Positions 1-6,168 of a DNA stretch of 6,852 bases are shown here, in pieces. The stretch is from an uncultured Oscillospiraceae bacterium (GTDB lineage: Bacteria; Bacillota; Clostridia; Oscillospirales; Acutalibacteraceae): positions 1-6,852 of the forward strand of contig URRG01000125.1 of assembly GCA_900550095.1 (NCBI GenBank), written 5' to 3'. Below the pieces are notes generated by a model. That model searched no databases. It was not told the DNA's origin and was given only the letters and a program-made list of their open reading frames with translations. The position numbers were made by a program, and so were the translations under genes. The number at the start of each line of letters is the position of its first letter. Position 1 is the stretch's first letter.

Positions 1-818
1 CCGGCATGAATGCTGGCGATCACCGTCACCCCCGCATGGAGGCACTGCAGAAGGGAACGCGTATCCTCTTCGCTCCCGATCTCATCGCAGAGGATACAAT
101 CCGGCGCCAGGGAGCGGACTGCCTGCAGGATCCCCTGCGCCTTGGGGTAGCCGTCCAAAACATCGCAGCAGGGCCCCAGAAAGTTTCCCGGGATCCCTTT
201 ATAGACTCCCGCCAGCTCCCCCCGCTCGTCTATCACCGCCACCCGGCGGATGGCCCCCAGGCTCCCTGTGGAGAGCTGACGCGCTATATCCCGCAGAACG
301 GTCGTCTTCCCGCTGGAGGGAGCACCCACCAGCAAAAGTCCGCCCTCCATGCCTTTCTCCTTCATCCTCTGAAGAAGAGGCATTGAACATCCCGGATATT
401 CTCTTGAGATGCGCAGGCAGATAGAGGTAACATCCCGCAGAGAGACGATCTCTCCGTTTTGTATTACGGCTGTCCCGCAGATTCCGGCCCGATGCCCGCC
501 CCGCAGGGAAAGATATCCCTGGCGGATCTCCTTCTCATGACTGTATACGGAAAACCCGCATAGAAGCTGGAAACATTCCTCCACAGCCTCCCAGTCCATC
601 TGAAAAAGGCTCCCTTCCGGCGAGCAGGTCAGGCGGCCTGTCCTTGTAAGAAAATAAACGTCCCCTCCGCAGCTCAGAGCCACCGGATACCCCGCCCGTA
701 TGCGGATCTCCTGCACCTGCCGCTTGATCCCCGCGGGGATGGAGAGAAGGAGGCCGCCCAGAGAGCCGCTCAAAAGGGAAACCGCCGCGTCAAATCGCTG
801 ATCTGTAACAGGTTCCAT
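1..818 (-). CDS. spoIIIAA: Stage III sporulation protein AA (SpoIIIAA), C-terminus cut by window edge
   Basis: This is the secretion-type ATPase of the SpoIIIA-SpoIIQ channel complex. It acts in the mother cell at the engulfed forespore membrane and is thought to energise the channel that keeps the forespore active. About 272 codons are visible. The P-loop GAPSSGKTT is at residues 165-173, followed by the family-typical RVAVIDERGELA (192-203). A Walker B-like ILCDEIG lies at 242-248, with acidic D245/E246. The last visible stretch, HAGVTVIASIHA (261-272), is a conserved late motif, so only a few dozen residues of the roughly 300-residue family length should lie beyond the edge. The ATG at 818-816 follows GGGAGG (833-828) with 9-base spacing. 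No other spoIIIA gene is in the window; they would be expected to the left. In Bacillus the operon is under mother-cell sigma-E. The visible part has about a dozen cysteines. Identification is secure; the C-terminus is unseen. Confidence 0.95.
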   Translation of the reverse strand, partial: MEPVTDQRFDAAVSLLSGSLGGLLLSIPAGIKRQVQEIRIRAGYPVALSCGGDVYFLTRTGRLTCSPEGSLFQMDWEAVEECFQLLCGFSVYSHEKEIRQGYLSLRGGHRAGICGTAVIQNGEIVSLRDVTSICLRISREYPGCSMPLLQRMKEKGMEGGLLLVGAPSSGKTTVLRDIARQLSTGSLGAIRRVAVIDERGELAGVYKGIPGNFLGPCCDVLDGYPKAQGILQAVRSLAPDCILCDEIGSEEDTRSLLQCLHAGVTVIASIHA

Positions 819-885
819 ATATCTTGTCCTCCCTTTCTTTCCTATACATATGGACAAACCCATGAAGATAGAACCGGCCTTTCAT
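790..885 (-). CDS. Possible 31-residue leader ORF overlapping the spoIIIAA start
   Basis: A short reading frame begins at ATG 885-883 behind a good ribosome binding site, GGAGG at 899-895, with 9-base spacing. It runs 31 codons (MKGRFYLHGFVHMYRK at the start, then charged and polar residues) to TGA at 792-790. It overlaps the first 29 bases of spoIIIAA in a different frame. I recognise no family. It could be a translated leader peptide that tunes spoIIIAA translation, or simply a chance ORF: 31 codons is short and the ribosome-site match could be coincidental in such purine-rich DNA. It is listed because its start signals are as good as those of the real genes here. Confidence 0.2.
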   Translation of the reverse strand: MKGRFYLHGFVHMYRKEREDKIYGTCYRSAI

Positions 886-920
886 TTTTTATGTCCTCCG
901 TCTGTTTCTCCCTTTCCGCA

Positions 921-949
921 TATATACGCAGAAAAAGACAAGCTGAGAA
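921..949 (-). promoter_or_regulatory. Weak candidate promoter upstream of spoIIIAA
   Basis: TTCTCA (949-944) and TATATA (926-921) are separated by 17 bases, each matching four of six sigma-A consensus positions. The start would fall near 914, about 95 bases before spoIIIAA, and would include the short leader ORF. spoIIIA operons are normally driven by sigma-E. The best sigma-E-like pair I can see is TATCTT (870-865) and CATATGTAT (852-844), but its 12-base spacing is too short to trust. The true promoter therefore remains unsettled. The rest of the 819-970 interval shows no gene on either strand that I would support. Confidence 0.3.
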
Positions 950-970
950 CCCCCTCCCGCCGGTCTTTCG

Positions 971-1012
971 AAAAGAAAAAGCGCGTCCTGCCCCTTCCGG
1001 CAGAAACGCGCT
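971..1012 (-). terminator. Intrinsic terminator of lysA
   Basis: Read on the minus strand, AGCGCGT (1012-1006) pairs with ACGCGCT (986-980). An inner CTGCC/GGCAG stem closes a short loop, with only a small asymmetric internal mismatch between the two stems. The T-rich run TTTTCTTTT follows directly (979-971). This is a strong Rho-independent terminator 53 bases after the lysA stop. It separates lysA from spoIIIAA. Confidence 0.9.
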
Positions 1013-1039
1013 ATATGAAGGATTCTATTGTTGTGTAAA

Positions 1040-1061
1040 GTTCCGGCTCCCTGCACGGAAC
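1040..1061 (-). other. Small hairpin just after the lysA stop
   Basis: On the minus strand GTTCCG (1061-1056) and CGGAAC (1045-1040) form a perfect six-base inverted repeat around a 10-base loop, starting four bases past the lysA stop and followed by TTTACAC. It lacks a proper T-run, so it is probably not an efficient terminator alone. It may protect the message 3' end or assist the main terminator downstream. Confidence 0.4.
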
Positions 1062-1064
1062 GAA

Positions 1065-2327
1065 TCAATACCGGCCAAAAAGCCCGGTAAAATCCAAGGT
1101 AGCAAAATAGTCTTTCGGTGTCTCGGCCCGCCGGATCATCTGGACGGAACCGTCCTCTTTGAGGAGGATCTCCGCCGAACGGAGCTTCCCATTATAATTA
1201 TATCCCATGGAAAAGCCGTGAGCTCCCGTGTCGTGAAGCACCACCAGATCCCCCATATCGATCTTCGGAAGCATGCGGTCCACGGCGAATTTATCGTTGT
1301 TTTCGCAAAGGCCGCCCATCACATCATATCTATGGTCGCAGGGGGCGTCCTCCTTGCCCATAACAGTGATATGATGATAGGCTCCATACATGGCGGGGCG
1401 CATAAGATTGGCCGCGCAGGCATCCAGCCCGATATATTCCTTATAAATGTGCTTCTCATGGATGGCCGTGGTCACCAGGCAGCCGTTAGGCCCCAGCATA
1501 TACCGGCCCAGCTCGGTGTAAACCGCCACGTCTCCCATTCCCTCCGGAACCAGGATCTCCTCATAGGCCCGGCGTACGCCGTCGCCCACTGCGGCGATAT
1601 CCACAGGCTCCTGTTCCGGCTTATAGGGGATCCCCACACCGCCGGAAAGGTTTACAAAAGCGATTTCCGCGCCGGTTTCCCGCCTGAGCTCCGCCACAAA
1701 CTGAAACAGGATCCGAGCAAGGGTGGGATAGTATTCGTTTGTAGTGGTATTGCTGGCCAGAAAAGCATGGATGCCAAAGCGCTTGGCCCCCATTTCCATC
1801 AGGGTGCGGTAAGCGTCCTTCATCTGATCCTTTGTCATGCCGTATTTGGCGTCCCCCGGATTGTCCATAATGGAATTGGCAATGGAAAAATATCCACCCG
1901 GATTCAGCCGGCAGCTGATGATCTCCGGGATCCCCGCCGTCTCCTGCAAAAACTCCACATGGGTGCGGTCGTCCAGATTGATGGTGGCGCCAAGCTTTCT
2001 GGCATAGCGGAAATCCTCCGCCGGAGTATCGTTGGAAGAAAACATGATTTCTTCCCCGGAAAAGCCGCAGGCTTCCGCCATCATCAGCTCCGTCAGGGAG
2101 GAACAGTCCACCCCGCAGCCCTCTTCCTTCAGGATCTGCAGAATAAACGGATTGGGCGTAGCCTTCACCGCAAAATATTCCCGAAAGCCCTTGTTCCAGG
2201 AAAAAGCCTTTTTCAAGGCTCGGGCCCTCTCCCGAATCCCTTTCTCGTCATAGAGATGGAAGGGAGTGGGAAACTGCTCCACTATCTTTTCCAGCTGCGC
2301 TTTATTGACAAACAGTGTTTTTTTCAT
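1065..2327 (-). CDS. lysA: Diaminopimelate decarboxylase, PLP-dependent fold-III family
   Basis: This cytoplasmic enzyme decarboxylates meso-diaminopimelate to L-lysine, the last step of the DAP pathway. It has 420 residues, normal for the family. YFAVKATPNP (51-60) carries the PLP Schiff-base lysine K55. NLSGGVGIPY (226-235) is the glycine-rich phosphate-binding loop. ELGR (272-275) stands for the usual EPGR. CENND (341-345) supplies the acyl-side Cys/Glu of the opposing subunit, and GAHGFSMGYNYN (368-379) is the C-terminal signature with Y378. Unusually, GIHAFLASN (185-193) replaces the common HxHxGS motif, so the PLP-stacking histidine appears to be F189. I believe a clostridial LysA subfamily shares this, but I recall it rather than having searched. 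An ATG nine codons upstream (2354) was rejected because it has no ribosome site; 2327 follows AGAGAGG (2338-2332), with tight spacing. Another fold-III decarboxylase is possible, but the CExxD and YN motifs favour LysA. Confidence 0.9.
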   Translation of the reverse strand: MKKTLFVNKAQLEKIVEQFPTPFHLYDEKGIRERARALKKAFSWNKGFREYFAVKATPNPFILQILKEEGCGVDCSSLTELMMAEACGFSGEEIMFSSNDTPAEDFRYARKLGATINLDDRTHVEFLQETAGIPEIISCRLNPGGYFSIANSIMDNPGDAKYGMTKDQMKDAYRTLMEMGAKRFGIHAFLASNTTTNEYYPTLARILFQFVAELRRETGAEIAFVNLSGGVGIPYKPEQEPVDIAAVGDGVRRAYEEILVPEGMGDVAVYTELGRYMLGPNGCLVTTAIHEKHIYKEYIGLDACAANLMRPAMYGAYHHITVMGKEDAPCDHRYDVMGGLCENNDKFAVDRMLPKIDMGDLVVLHDTGAHGFSMGYNYNGKLRSAEILLKEDGSVQMIRRAETPKDYFATLDFTGLFGRY

Positions 2328-2374
2328 AGAACCTCTCTTTTTCTCCCAATACATACGGGTAGATTTTCGTCCTT

Positions 2375-2403
2375 AGTATAAAAACATTCGGTTTTTTTGT
2401 CAA
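2375..2403 (-). promoter_or_regulatory. Strong sigma-A-type promoter for lysA, overlapping the ligA stop
   Basis: The perfect -35 TTGACA (2403-2398) and the -10 TATACT (2380-2375, five of six) are exactly 17 bases apart. The TGA inside the -35 is the stop codon of ligA (2402-2400). Transcription would start near 2368, giving a leader of about 40 bases before the lysA ATG. The spacer holds a short A/T inverted repeat, AAAAAC and GTTTTT, around CGAAT. No terminator separates ligA from lysA, so lysA may also receive readthrough from ligA. Confidence 0.85.
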
Positions 2404-4388
2404 GCGTTTCCTTCCAGCATAGAGAGAAATTCCTCTTCTGTAAGGACCGGCACACCGAGCTGGTTCGCTTTGGTCAGCTTGCTTCCCGCGTCCTCCCCCG
2501 CAAGGACATAGGAGGTCTTCTTTGAAACCGAGGAGCTTGTCTTGCCGCCGTGCTTTTCCACCAGCTCCGATGCCTCTTTCCGGGACATAGTGGGCAGCGT
2601 TCCCGTCAGCACAAAGGTCTTCCCCGCAAACAGATTCCCCGTTTCCTGCACTTCCCCCTGCATGTTGAGACCGGCATCCTTCAACGCCCCCACAAGATGG
2701 GCCGAACCCGGCAGGCCGAAGAATCGGCGGACGCTTTCCGCCATGATCTGTCCAAAACCGTCTATAGCGGCGATTTCTTCCACAGAAGCCAGGCAGACAG
2801 CCTCCATAGAGCCGAAACGTCCGGCCAGAAGCTTGGCGGCCTTTTGCCCTATATGGGGGATTCCCAGGGCAAATATCAGCCGGTAAAGGTCGTTTCCCTT
2901 TGATTTTGCGATAGCGTCCAAAAGGTTCTGAGAGCTTTTTTCCCCCATTCTCTCCAGAGAAACCAGCTGGTCCATTGTAAGAGCATAGAGATCCGCGGGG
3001 GAATGCAGCAGACCGTTTTCCACCAGCTGCTCGATCACTGCAGGGCCCAGCCCTTCGATATCCATAGCGTCACGGCTGGCAAAATGGATCAGATGCCGTA
3101 CAAGCTGAGCGGGACATTCCGGATTCTGGCAGCGCAGGGCGGCTTCCCCCTCCTCCCGCAGGGCAGGTTCCCCGCAGGAGGGACAGATTTCCGGCAGGAA
3201 ATAGGGAGCAGCGTTCTCAGGGCTGGAAACCACCCGCACTACCTCGGGAATGATCTCCCCCGCCTTCCGCAGAACCACCGTGGAACCGATACGGATATCC
3301 TTTTCCGTGATAAAATCCTGATTGTGCAGCGTAGCGCGGCTGACCGTGGTACCCGCCAGGGTGATGGGTTCGAAAATACCGGTAGGAGTCAGAACGCCGG
3401 TGCGGCCTACGTTCACCTCGATATCCAAAAGAACGGTTTCCTTTTCCTCGGGGGGATATTTGAAGGCTTCCGCCCAGCGGGGAAATTTCGCCGTGCTTCC
3501 CAGAAGCTCCCTCTCTGCGAAATCATCCACCTTGATAACGGCTCCGTCGATGGAATAATCCAGAGCTCCGCGCATATCGCCGATCTCCCGCACCCGCTCG
3601 ATCACCTCTTCCATAGAGGAGCAGATTTTATTGAGAGGAGAAACAGCGAAGCCCAGATCCCGCAGAAGCTTCAGGGATTCTGCGTGGCTCGTAAGCTCCT
3701 GCCCTGCGATCTGCTGGATATTGAAAACAAATATATCCAATCCCCGGGAAGCCGTCACCCTGGGATCCTTCTGGCGGAGAGAACCGGCCGCCGCATTTCT
3801 GGGATTTTTAAAGGGCTTTTCCTCGTTGAGTTCCTGCCGCTCACACAGGCTCAGGAAGCTTTTATGGGACATATACACCTCGCCCCGGACTTCCAGATAA
3901 GGAATCGGCTCTCTGAGCTCCTTCGGCACCGTGCGTATGGTGCGGAGATTTTCCGTCACATCCTCCCCCACCAAACCGTCGCCCCGGGTGGAACCGCGGA
4001 AAAATATGCCGTCCCGGTATTCCAAAGAAACGGAAAGGCCGTCGAATTTCGGTTCCACCACATAGAGAGGCCTCTCTACCGTTTCCCGAACGCGGCGGTC
4101 AAAATCCATGAGCTCTTCCTCTGAAAAAGAATCATGAAGGCTTTCCATGGGAACGGTGTGGGAAACGGGCGCAAAGGTATTCAGAGCGGGGCCGCCAACC
4201 TTTTGGGTGGGGGAATCGGACGTCACAAGCTGGGGAAATTCCGCCTCCAGATTCTGCAGGCGGAGATACAGCATATCGTATTCATAGTCGTCGATCTCCG
4301 GGGCATCTTCCACATAATATTTTTTATTATGGTATTCGATCTGCTCACTGAGCTGTTCATGCAGCTTGGCAGCTTCCTTCAATTCCAT
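2400..4388 (-). CDS. ligA: NAD+-dependent DNA ligase LigA
   Basis: It seals single-strand nicks in duplex DNA during replication and repair, using NAD+ as AMP donor. At 662 residues it is full length. Domain Ia, the NMN-binding region, holds YHNKKYYVEDAPEIDDYEYD (19-38). The adenylation motif EPKFDG gives the AMP-accepting lysine K114. Further nucleotidyltransferase motifs are EVRGE (166-170), YSIDGAVIKVD (279-289) and KYPPEE (310-315). The OB fold follows, then a four-cysteine zinc finger (C402, C405, C420, C425). Helix-hairpin-helix repeats span about 440-570, with GLGP, GIPHIG and GFG turns, and a C-terminal BRCT domain spans about 587-660. The ATG follows GGAGG (4399-4395) with 6-base spacing, and an in-frame stop lies just upstream. 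Many Firmicutes place pcrA next to ligA; here the upstream neighbour is a MATE transporter. All catalytic motifs are intact. Confidence 0.98.
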   Translation of the reverse strand: MELKEAAKLHEQLSEQIEYHNKKYYVEDAPEIDDYEYDMLYLRLQNLEAEFPQLVTSDSPTQKVGGPALNTFAPVSHTVPMESLHDSFSEEELMDFDRRVRETVERPLYVVEPKFDGLSVSLEYRDGIFFRGSTRGDGLVGEDVTENLRTIRTVPKELREPIPYLEVRGEVYMSHKSFLSLCERQELNEEKPFKNPRNAAAGSLRQKDPRVTASRGLDIFVFNIQQIAGQELTSHAESLKLLRDLGFAVSPLNKICSSMEEVIERVREIGDMRGALDYSIDGAVIKVDDFAERELLGSTAKFPRWAEAFKYPPEEKETVLLDIEVNVGRTGVLTPTGIFEPITLAGTTVSRATLHNQDFITEKDIRIGSTVVLRKAGEIIPEVVRVVSSPENAAPYFLPEICPSCGEPALREEGEAALRCQNPECPAQLVRHLIHFASRDAMDIEGLGPAVIEQLVENGLLHSPADLYALTMDQLVSLERMGEKSSQNLLDAIAKSKGNDLYRLIFALGIPHIGQKAAKLLAGRFGSMEAVCLASVEEIAAIDGFGQIMAESVRRFFGLPGSAHLVGALKDAGLNMQGEVQETGNLFAGKTFVLTGTLPTMSRKEASELVEKHGGKTSSSVSKKTSYVLAGEDAGSKLTKANQLGVPVLTEEEFLSMLEGNA

Positions 4389-4442
4389 ATCGATCCTCCG
4401 ATTCAGCGTTCATGTTCATCCTGCGCTTCAAACGCCGGATCC

Positions 4443-4482
4443 AAAAACCCGCCGGAACCGTTCTCACAGCACCGGCGGGTTT
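4443..4482 (-). terminator. Strong terminator-like hairpin between the ligA promoter and ligA
   Basis: On the minus strand AAACCCGCCGG (4482-4472) pairs perfectly with CCGGCGGGTTT (4455-4445) around a 16-base loop, and the run of five T's at 4447-4443 begins in the last two bases of the stem. The plus-strand reading has no T-run, so the hairpin acts on right-to-left transcription. It can end MATE transcripts. However, the only convincing ligA promoter (4522-4494) lies upstream of it, so it may instead be a leader attenuator. A second CCGGCG at 4436-4431 could pair with the 5' arm as a weaker alternative. Confidence 0.8.
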
Positions 4483-4493
4483 ACGGCCCTCTT

Positions 4494-4522
4494 ATTGTAC
4501 CCCAAACGGGCGGAAAATTCAA
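4494..4522 (-). promoter_or_regulatory. Sigma-A-type promoter, probably for ligA
   Basis: TTGAAT (4522-4517) and TACAAT (4499-4494) are separated by exactly 17 bases; five of six positions match in the -10 and four of six in the -35. The start would lie near 4487, about 100 bases before the ligA ATG and only a few bases before the terminator-like hairpin at 4482-4443. I found no comparable promoter between that hairpin and ligA. Confidence 0.65.
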
Positions 4523-4523
4523 T

Positions 4524-4543
4524 CGCCGCTCTTGCAGGCGGCG
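4524..4543 (-). terminator. Weak hairpin after the MATE gene, possible terminator
   Basis: On the minus strand CGCCGC (4543-4538) and GCGGCG (4529-4524) form a GC-rich six-base stem with an 8-base loop, about 20 bases past the MATE stop. The following bases, ATTGAATTTTCC, are only modestly T-rich, so termination would be inefficient. The stem ends immediately before the -35 of the ligA promoter. Together they suggest that MATE transcription ends here and ligA starts anew. Confidence 0.35.
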
Positions 4544-4564
4544 CGGCAAAGAGTCCGGCCACAA

Positions 4565-5989
4565 TCAGCTGCCAGCCTGGTCTGCAGCCTTTTTCGCAGA
4601 AGAAAATCCCAGATGTTTTTTCCAGCTTCCCCTTCCGTAGCGGATCACCATACAGACAAAGCGGGTCATATTATCCCCCACCATGCAGAGCCACACGGCT
4701 GTAAGGCCCAAATGGAAGACAGAAACGCAGAGATATGTAAACAGGATCCGCACGCCCCACATGGAAACCAACGAAAAGACAAAGGGGATCTTCGTATCTC
4801 CCACACCGTTAAAAACACCTTCCATGATGATGACCACGGCGAAGAAGGGCTCTGAAACCGCCACGATGCGCAGCACCTGCGCCCCCAGCCCGATCACTTC
4901 CCGGTCCCTGGAAAAGATCTGCATCACGGCGCTGGGAAACAGAAACAGCAGTACGCTCAGAAGTCCCATAAAGAGCACAGCGATCATGGTTATGGTGGAA
5001 GAATACTGCATGAGCTTTTTTTCATCCTTAGCGCCGGCCGAGTGGCCGGAAAGAGTTGCCGCCGCAGCCTGCATCCCATAGCCGGGGATGTAGAACGCCT
5101 GCTCCGCTGTAATGGCGATGGAATGGGCCGCCATGGCGATGGTGCCCAGCCTAGCGATCAAAGAGGTAAACACTACCTGGCCCAGGCAGGCGGTGACCCT
5201 TTCAGCCGCTATGGGGGTGCCTATGCGGATACACTGGCCCATGACCTCGCCGTCATAGCGTATCTTCCGCCCCCGAAGCCCCAGCACAGGATCCCGCCAG
5301 GCGGCGGCAGCCATCAGGATCCCGCCTGCCGCATAGGCCGCAGCCGTGGCTATGGCCGCTCCGGCCACACCCAGCCCCGCGCCCCACATAGGGATGGAAA
5401 GAGAACCGATCTTCCACGTCTGAGAAGGGTTGATCAGCAGAAAATTCAGGACGATATTCATTATATTCATGATCGTATTGATGACCATAGGCGTTTTCGT
5501 GTTCCCCGTAGCGCGGAGCACCGAACCGAATACGATGCTGGAAGCGCGGAACAGCATAGGAGCGCAGACGATGGCAAAATACACAGAGGCGTCTTTCTGG
5601 ATCTCCGGCGCGGCCCCCAGCCAGCCCGGCAGAAAGGGGCTGATGGAAAGAGTGACGGCCCCCAGCGCCACGCCCAGCGCCGCCGTAATAAGCACAGACT
5701 GGGCGGCAGCCTTTTGAGCGCGCTCCGTATCCTTTGCTCCGAGCGCCCGGGAAATGCAGGAAAGCACTCCCATGGCCAATGCAAACATGGGCGCGTTTAT
5801 GAGCCACATCATGGTGGTCGTCAGCCCTACTGCCGCAGAAGCGTTGGCGCCTATGGCCCCTACCTGAGCCGTATCCGCATACTGCACAACGGTCTGCAGC
5901 GCCTGCTCCATCACCGTGGGCCAGGCCAAACAAAAAATCGTGCGCATCATTTCTCTGTCCCGCACAGTGTCCCGAATCGAAGAAAACAT
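4565..5989 (-). CDS. MATE-family multidrug/cation antiporter
   Basis: This is an inner-membrane efflux protein of the multidrug and toxic compound extrusion family, which exports cationic or aromatic compounds in exchange for Na+ or H+. The 474 residues match the family, and hydrophobic stretches fit about 12 membrane helices in two homologous halves. The first half opens with AWPTVMEQALQTVVQYADTA, including the conserved membrane acidic residue D39. The second half opens near GTPIAAERVTACLGQVVFTS and contains GYGMQAAAATLSGHSAGAKD. The substrate cannot be told from sequence. The start at 5989 was chosen because AGGGGAG (6001-5995) sits 5 bases upstream. An earlier in-frame ATG at 6124 would add 45 atypical residues read through a terminator and the promoter. 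Another ATG lies 4 bases upstream (5993) in a different frame. It has its own candidate promoter and looks monocistronic. Confidence 0.93.
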   Translation of the reverse strand: MFSSIRDTVRDREMMRTIFCLAWPTVMEQALQTVVQYADTAQVGAIGANASAAVGLTTTMMWLINAPMFALAMGVLSCISRALGAKDTERAQKAAAQSVLITAALGVALGAVTLSISPFLPGWLGAAPEIQKDASVYFAIVCAPMLFRASSIVFGSVLRATGNTKTPMVINTIMNIMNIVLNFLLINPSQTWKIGSLSIPMWGAGLGVAGAAIATAAAYAAGGILMAAAAWRDPVLGLRGRKIRYDGEVMGQCIRIGTPIAAERVTACLGQVVFTSLIARLGTIAMAAHSIAITAEQAFYIPGYGMQAAAATLSGHSAGAKDEKKLMQYSSTITMIAVLFMGLLSVLLFLFPSAVMQIFSRDREVIGLGAQVLRIVAVSEPFFAVVIIMEGVFNGVGDTKIPFVFSLVSMWGVRILFTYLCVSVFHLGLTAVWLCMVGDNMTRFVCMVIRYGRGSWKKHLGFSSAKKAADQAGS

Positions 5990-5998
5990 GCATACTCC

Positions 5999-6018
5999 CC
6001 TTATCTTTTCCTTATCTT
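5999..6018 (-). repeat. Tandem 9-base direct repeat in the MATE leader
   Basis: AAGATAAGG occurs twice on the minus strand, at 6018-6010 and 6007-5999, with an 11-base period. The copy nearest the gene overlaps the MATE ribosome binding site. It could be a regulator or RNA-binding site, or just low-complexity purine sequence. Nothing else supports a function. Confidence 0.4.
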
Positions 6019-6040
6019 CTCTTAATCGTCCATATCCTTC

Positions 6041-6069
6041 ATGGTATAAAATCCCCATGGGCTTGTCAA
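6041..6069 (-). promoter_or_regulatory. Candidate promoter of the MATE gene
   Basis: A perfect -35 TTGACA lies at 6069-6064, immediately behind the T-run of the yunB terminator. Two -10 choices overlap: TATACC (6048-6043, spacing 15) and TACCAT (6046-6041, spacing 17), each matching four of six. The start would be near 6035, giving a leader of about 45 bases. The spacer contains the perfect palindrome CCCATGGG (6061-6054), a possible operator. Confidence 0.6.
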
Positions 6070-6070
6070 G

Positions 6071-6118
6071 AAAAAATAAAGAAAAAGGAAGGAACTGCAG
6101 AATTCTCTGCAGCCTTCC
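6071..6118 (-). terminator. Intrinsic terminator of yunB
   Basis: Minus-strand GGAAGG plus CTGCAGA (6118-6106) pairs with TCTGCAG and, after a two-base bulge, CCTTCC (6101-6087), leaving a four-base loop. A long T-rich run (6086-6071) follows, broken by a few other bases. It lies 51 bases past the yunB stop. It isolates yunB from the MATE gene, whose -35 begins one base after the T-run. Confidence 0.88.
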
Positions 6119-6168
6119 CTTCAACAGGAAAAGAGAGCAGACAGCGGAAATCTCTCGTCTCTCTTCTC

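Noticed and set aside
2328..2354. Upstream ATG as the lysA start
   Set aside because: It has no Shine-Dalgarno sequence and would lie about 14 bases after the predicted transcription start. The ATG at 2327 has AGAGAGG just before it.
891..2381. A 496-codon plus-strand open frame covering lysA
   Set aside because: It is antisense to a gene with intact catalytic motifs. Its translation is rich in His, Gly and Arg, has no recognisable domain, and it crosses the lysA terminator. It is a by-product of GC-biased codon use.
2328..2399. Terminator or riboswitch between ligA and lysA
   Set aside because: Only a weak A/T inverted repeat is present, in the promoter spacer. There is no GC stem with a T-run and too little space for a known riboswitch.
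3003..4124. A 373-codon plus-strand open frame inside ligA
   Set aside because: It is antisense to the ligA catalytic domains, with no family resemblance; a compositional shadow.
5253..5993. A 246-codon minus-strand frame starting 4 bases upstream of the MATE ATG
   Set aside because: It shares the MATE ribosome site through an ATGCATG overlap, but its protein is Gly/Arg/His-rich without domains. The MATE frame has clear homology.
5042..6025. A 327-codon plus-strand open frame over the MATE gene
   Set aside because: Its translation is Arg/His/Gln-rich and low in hydrophobics, as expected from the complement of a membrane-protein gene.
5990..6124. N-terminal extension of the MATE protein to 6124
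   Set aside because: The extension is encoded across the yunB terminator stem and the MATE promoter, and a good ribosome site precedes 5989.
6119..6168. Imperfect AGAGAGAC/GTCTGCTCTCT hairpin after yunB
   Set aside because: The stem has a bulge, the loop is large and the region is a simple GA/CT-rich run. The stronger terminator lies just downstream.
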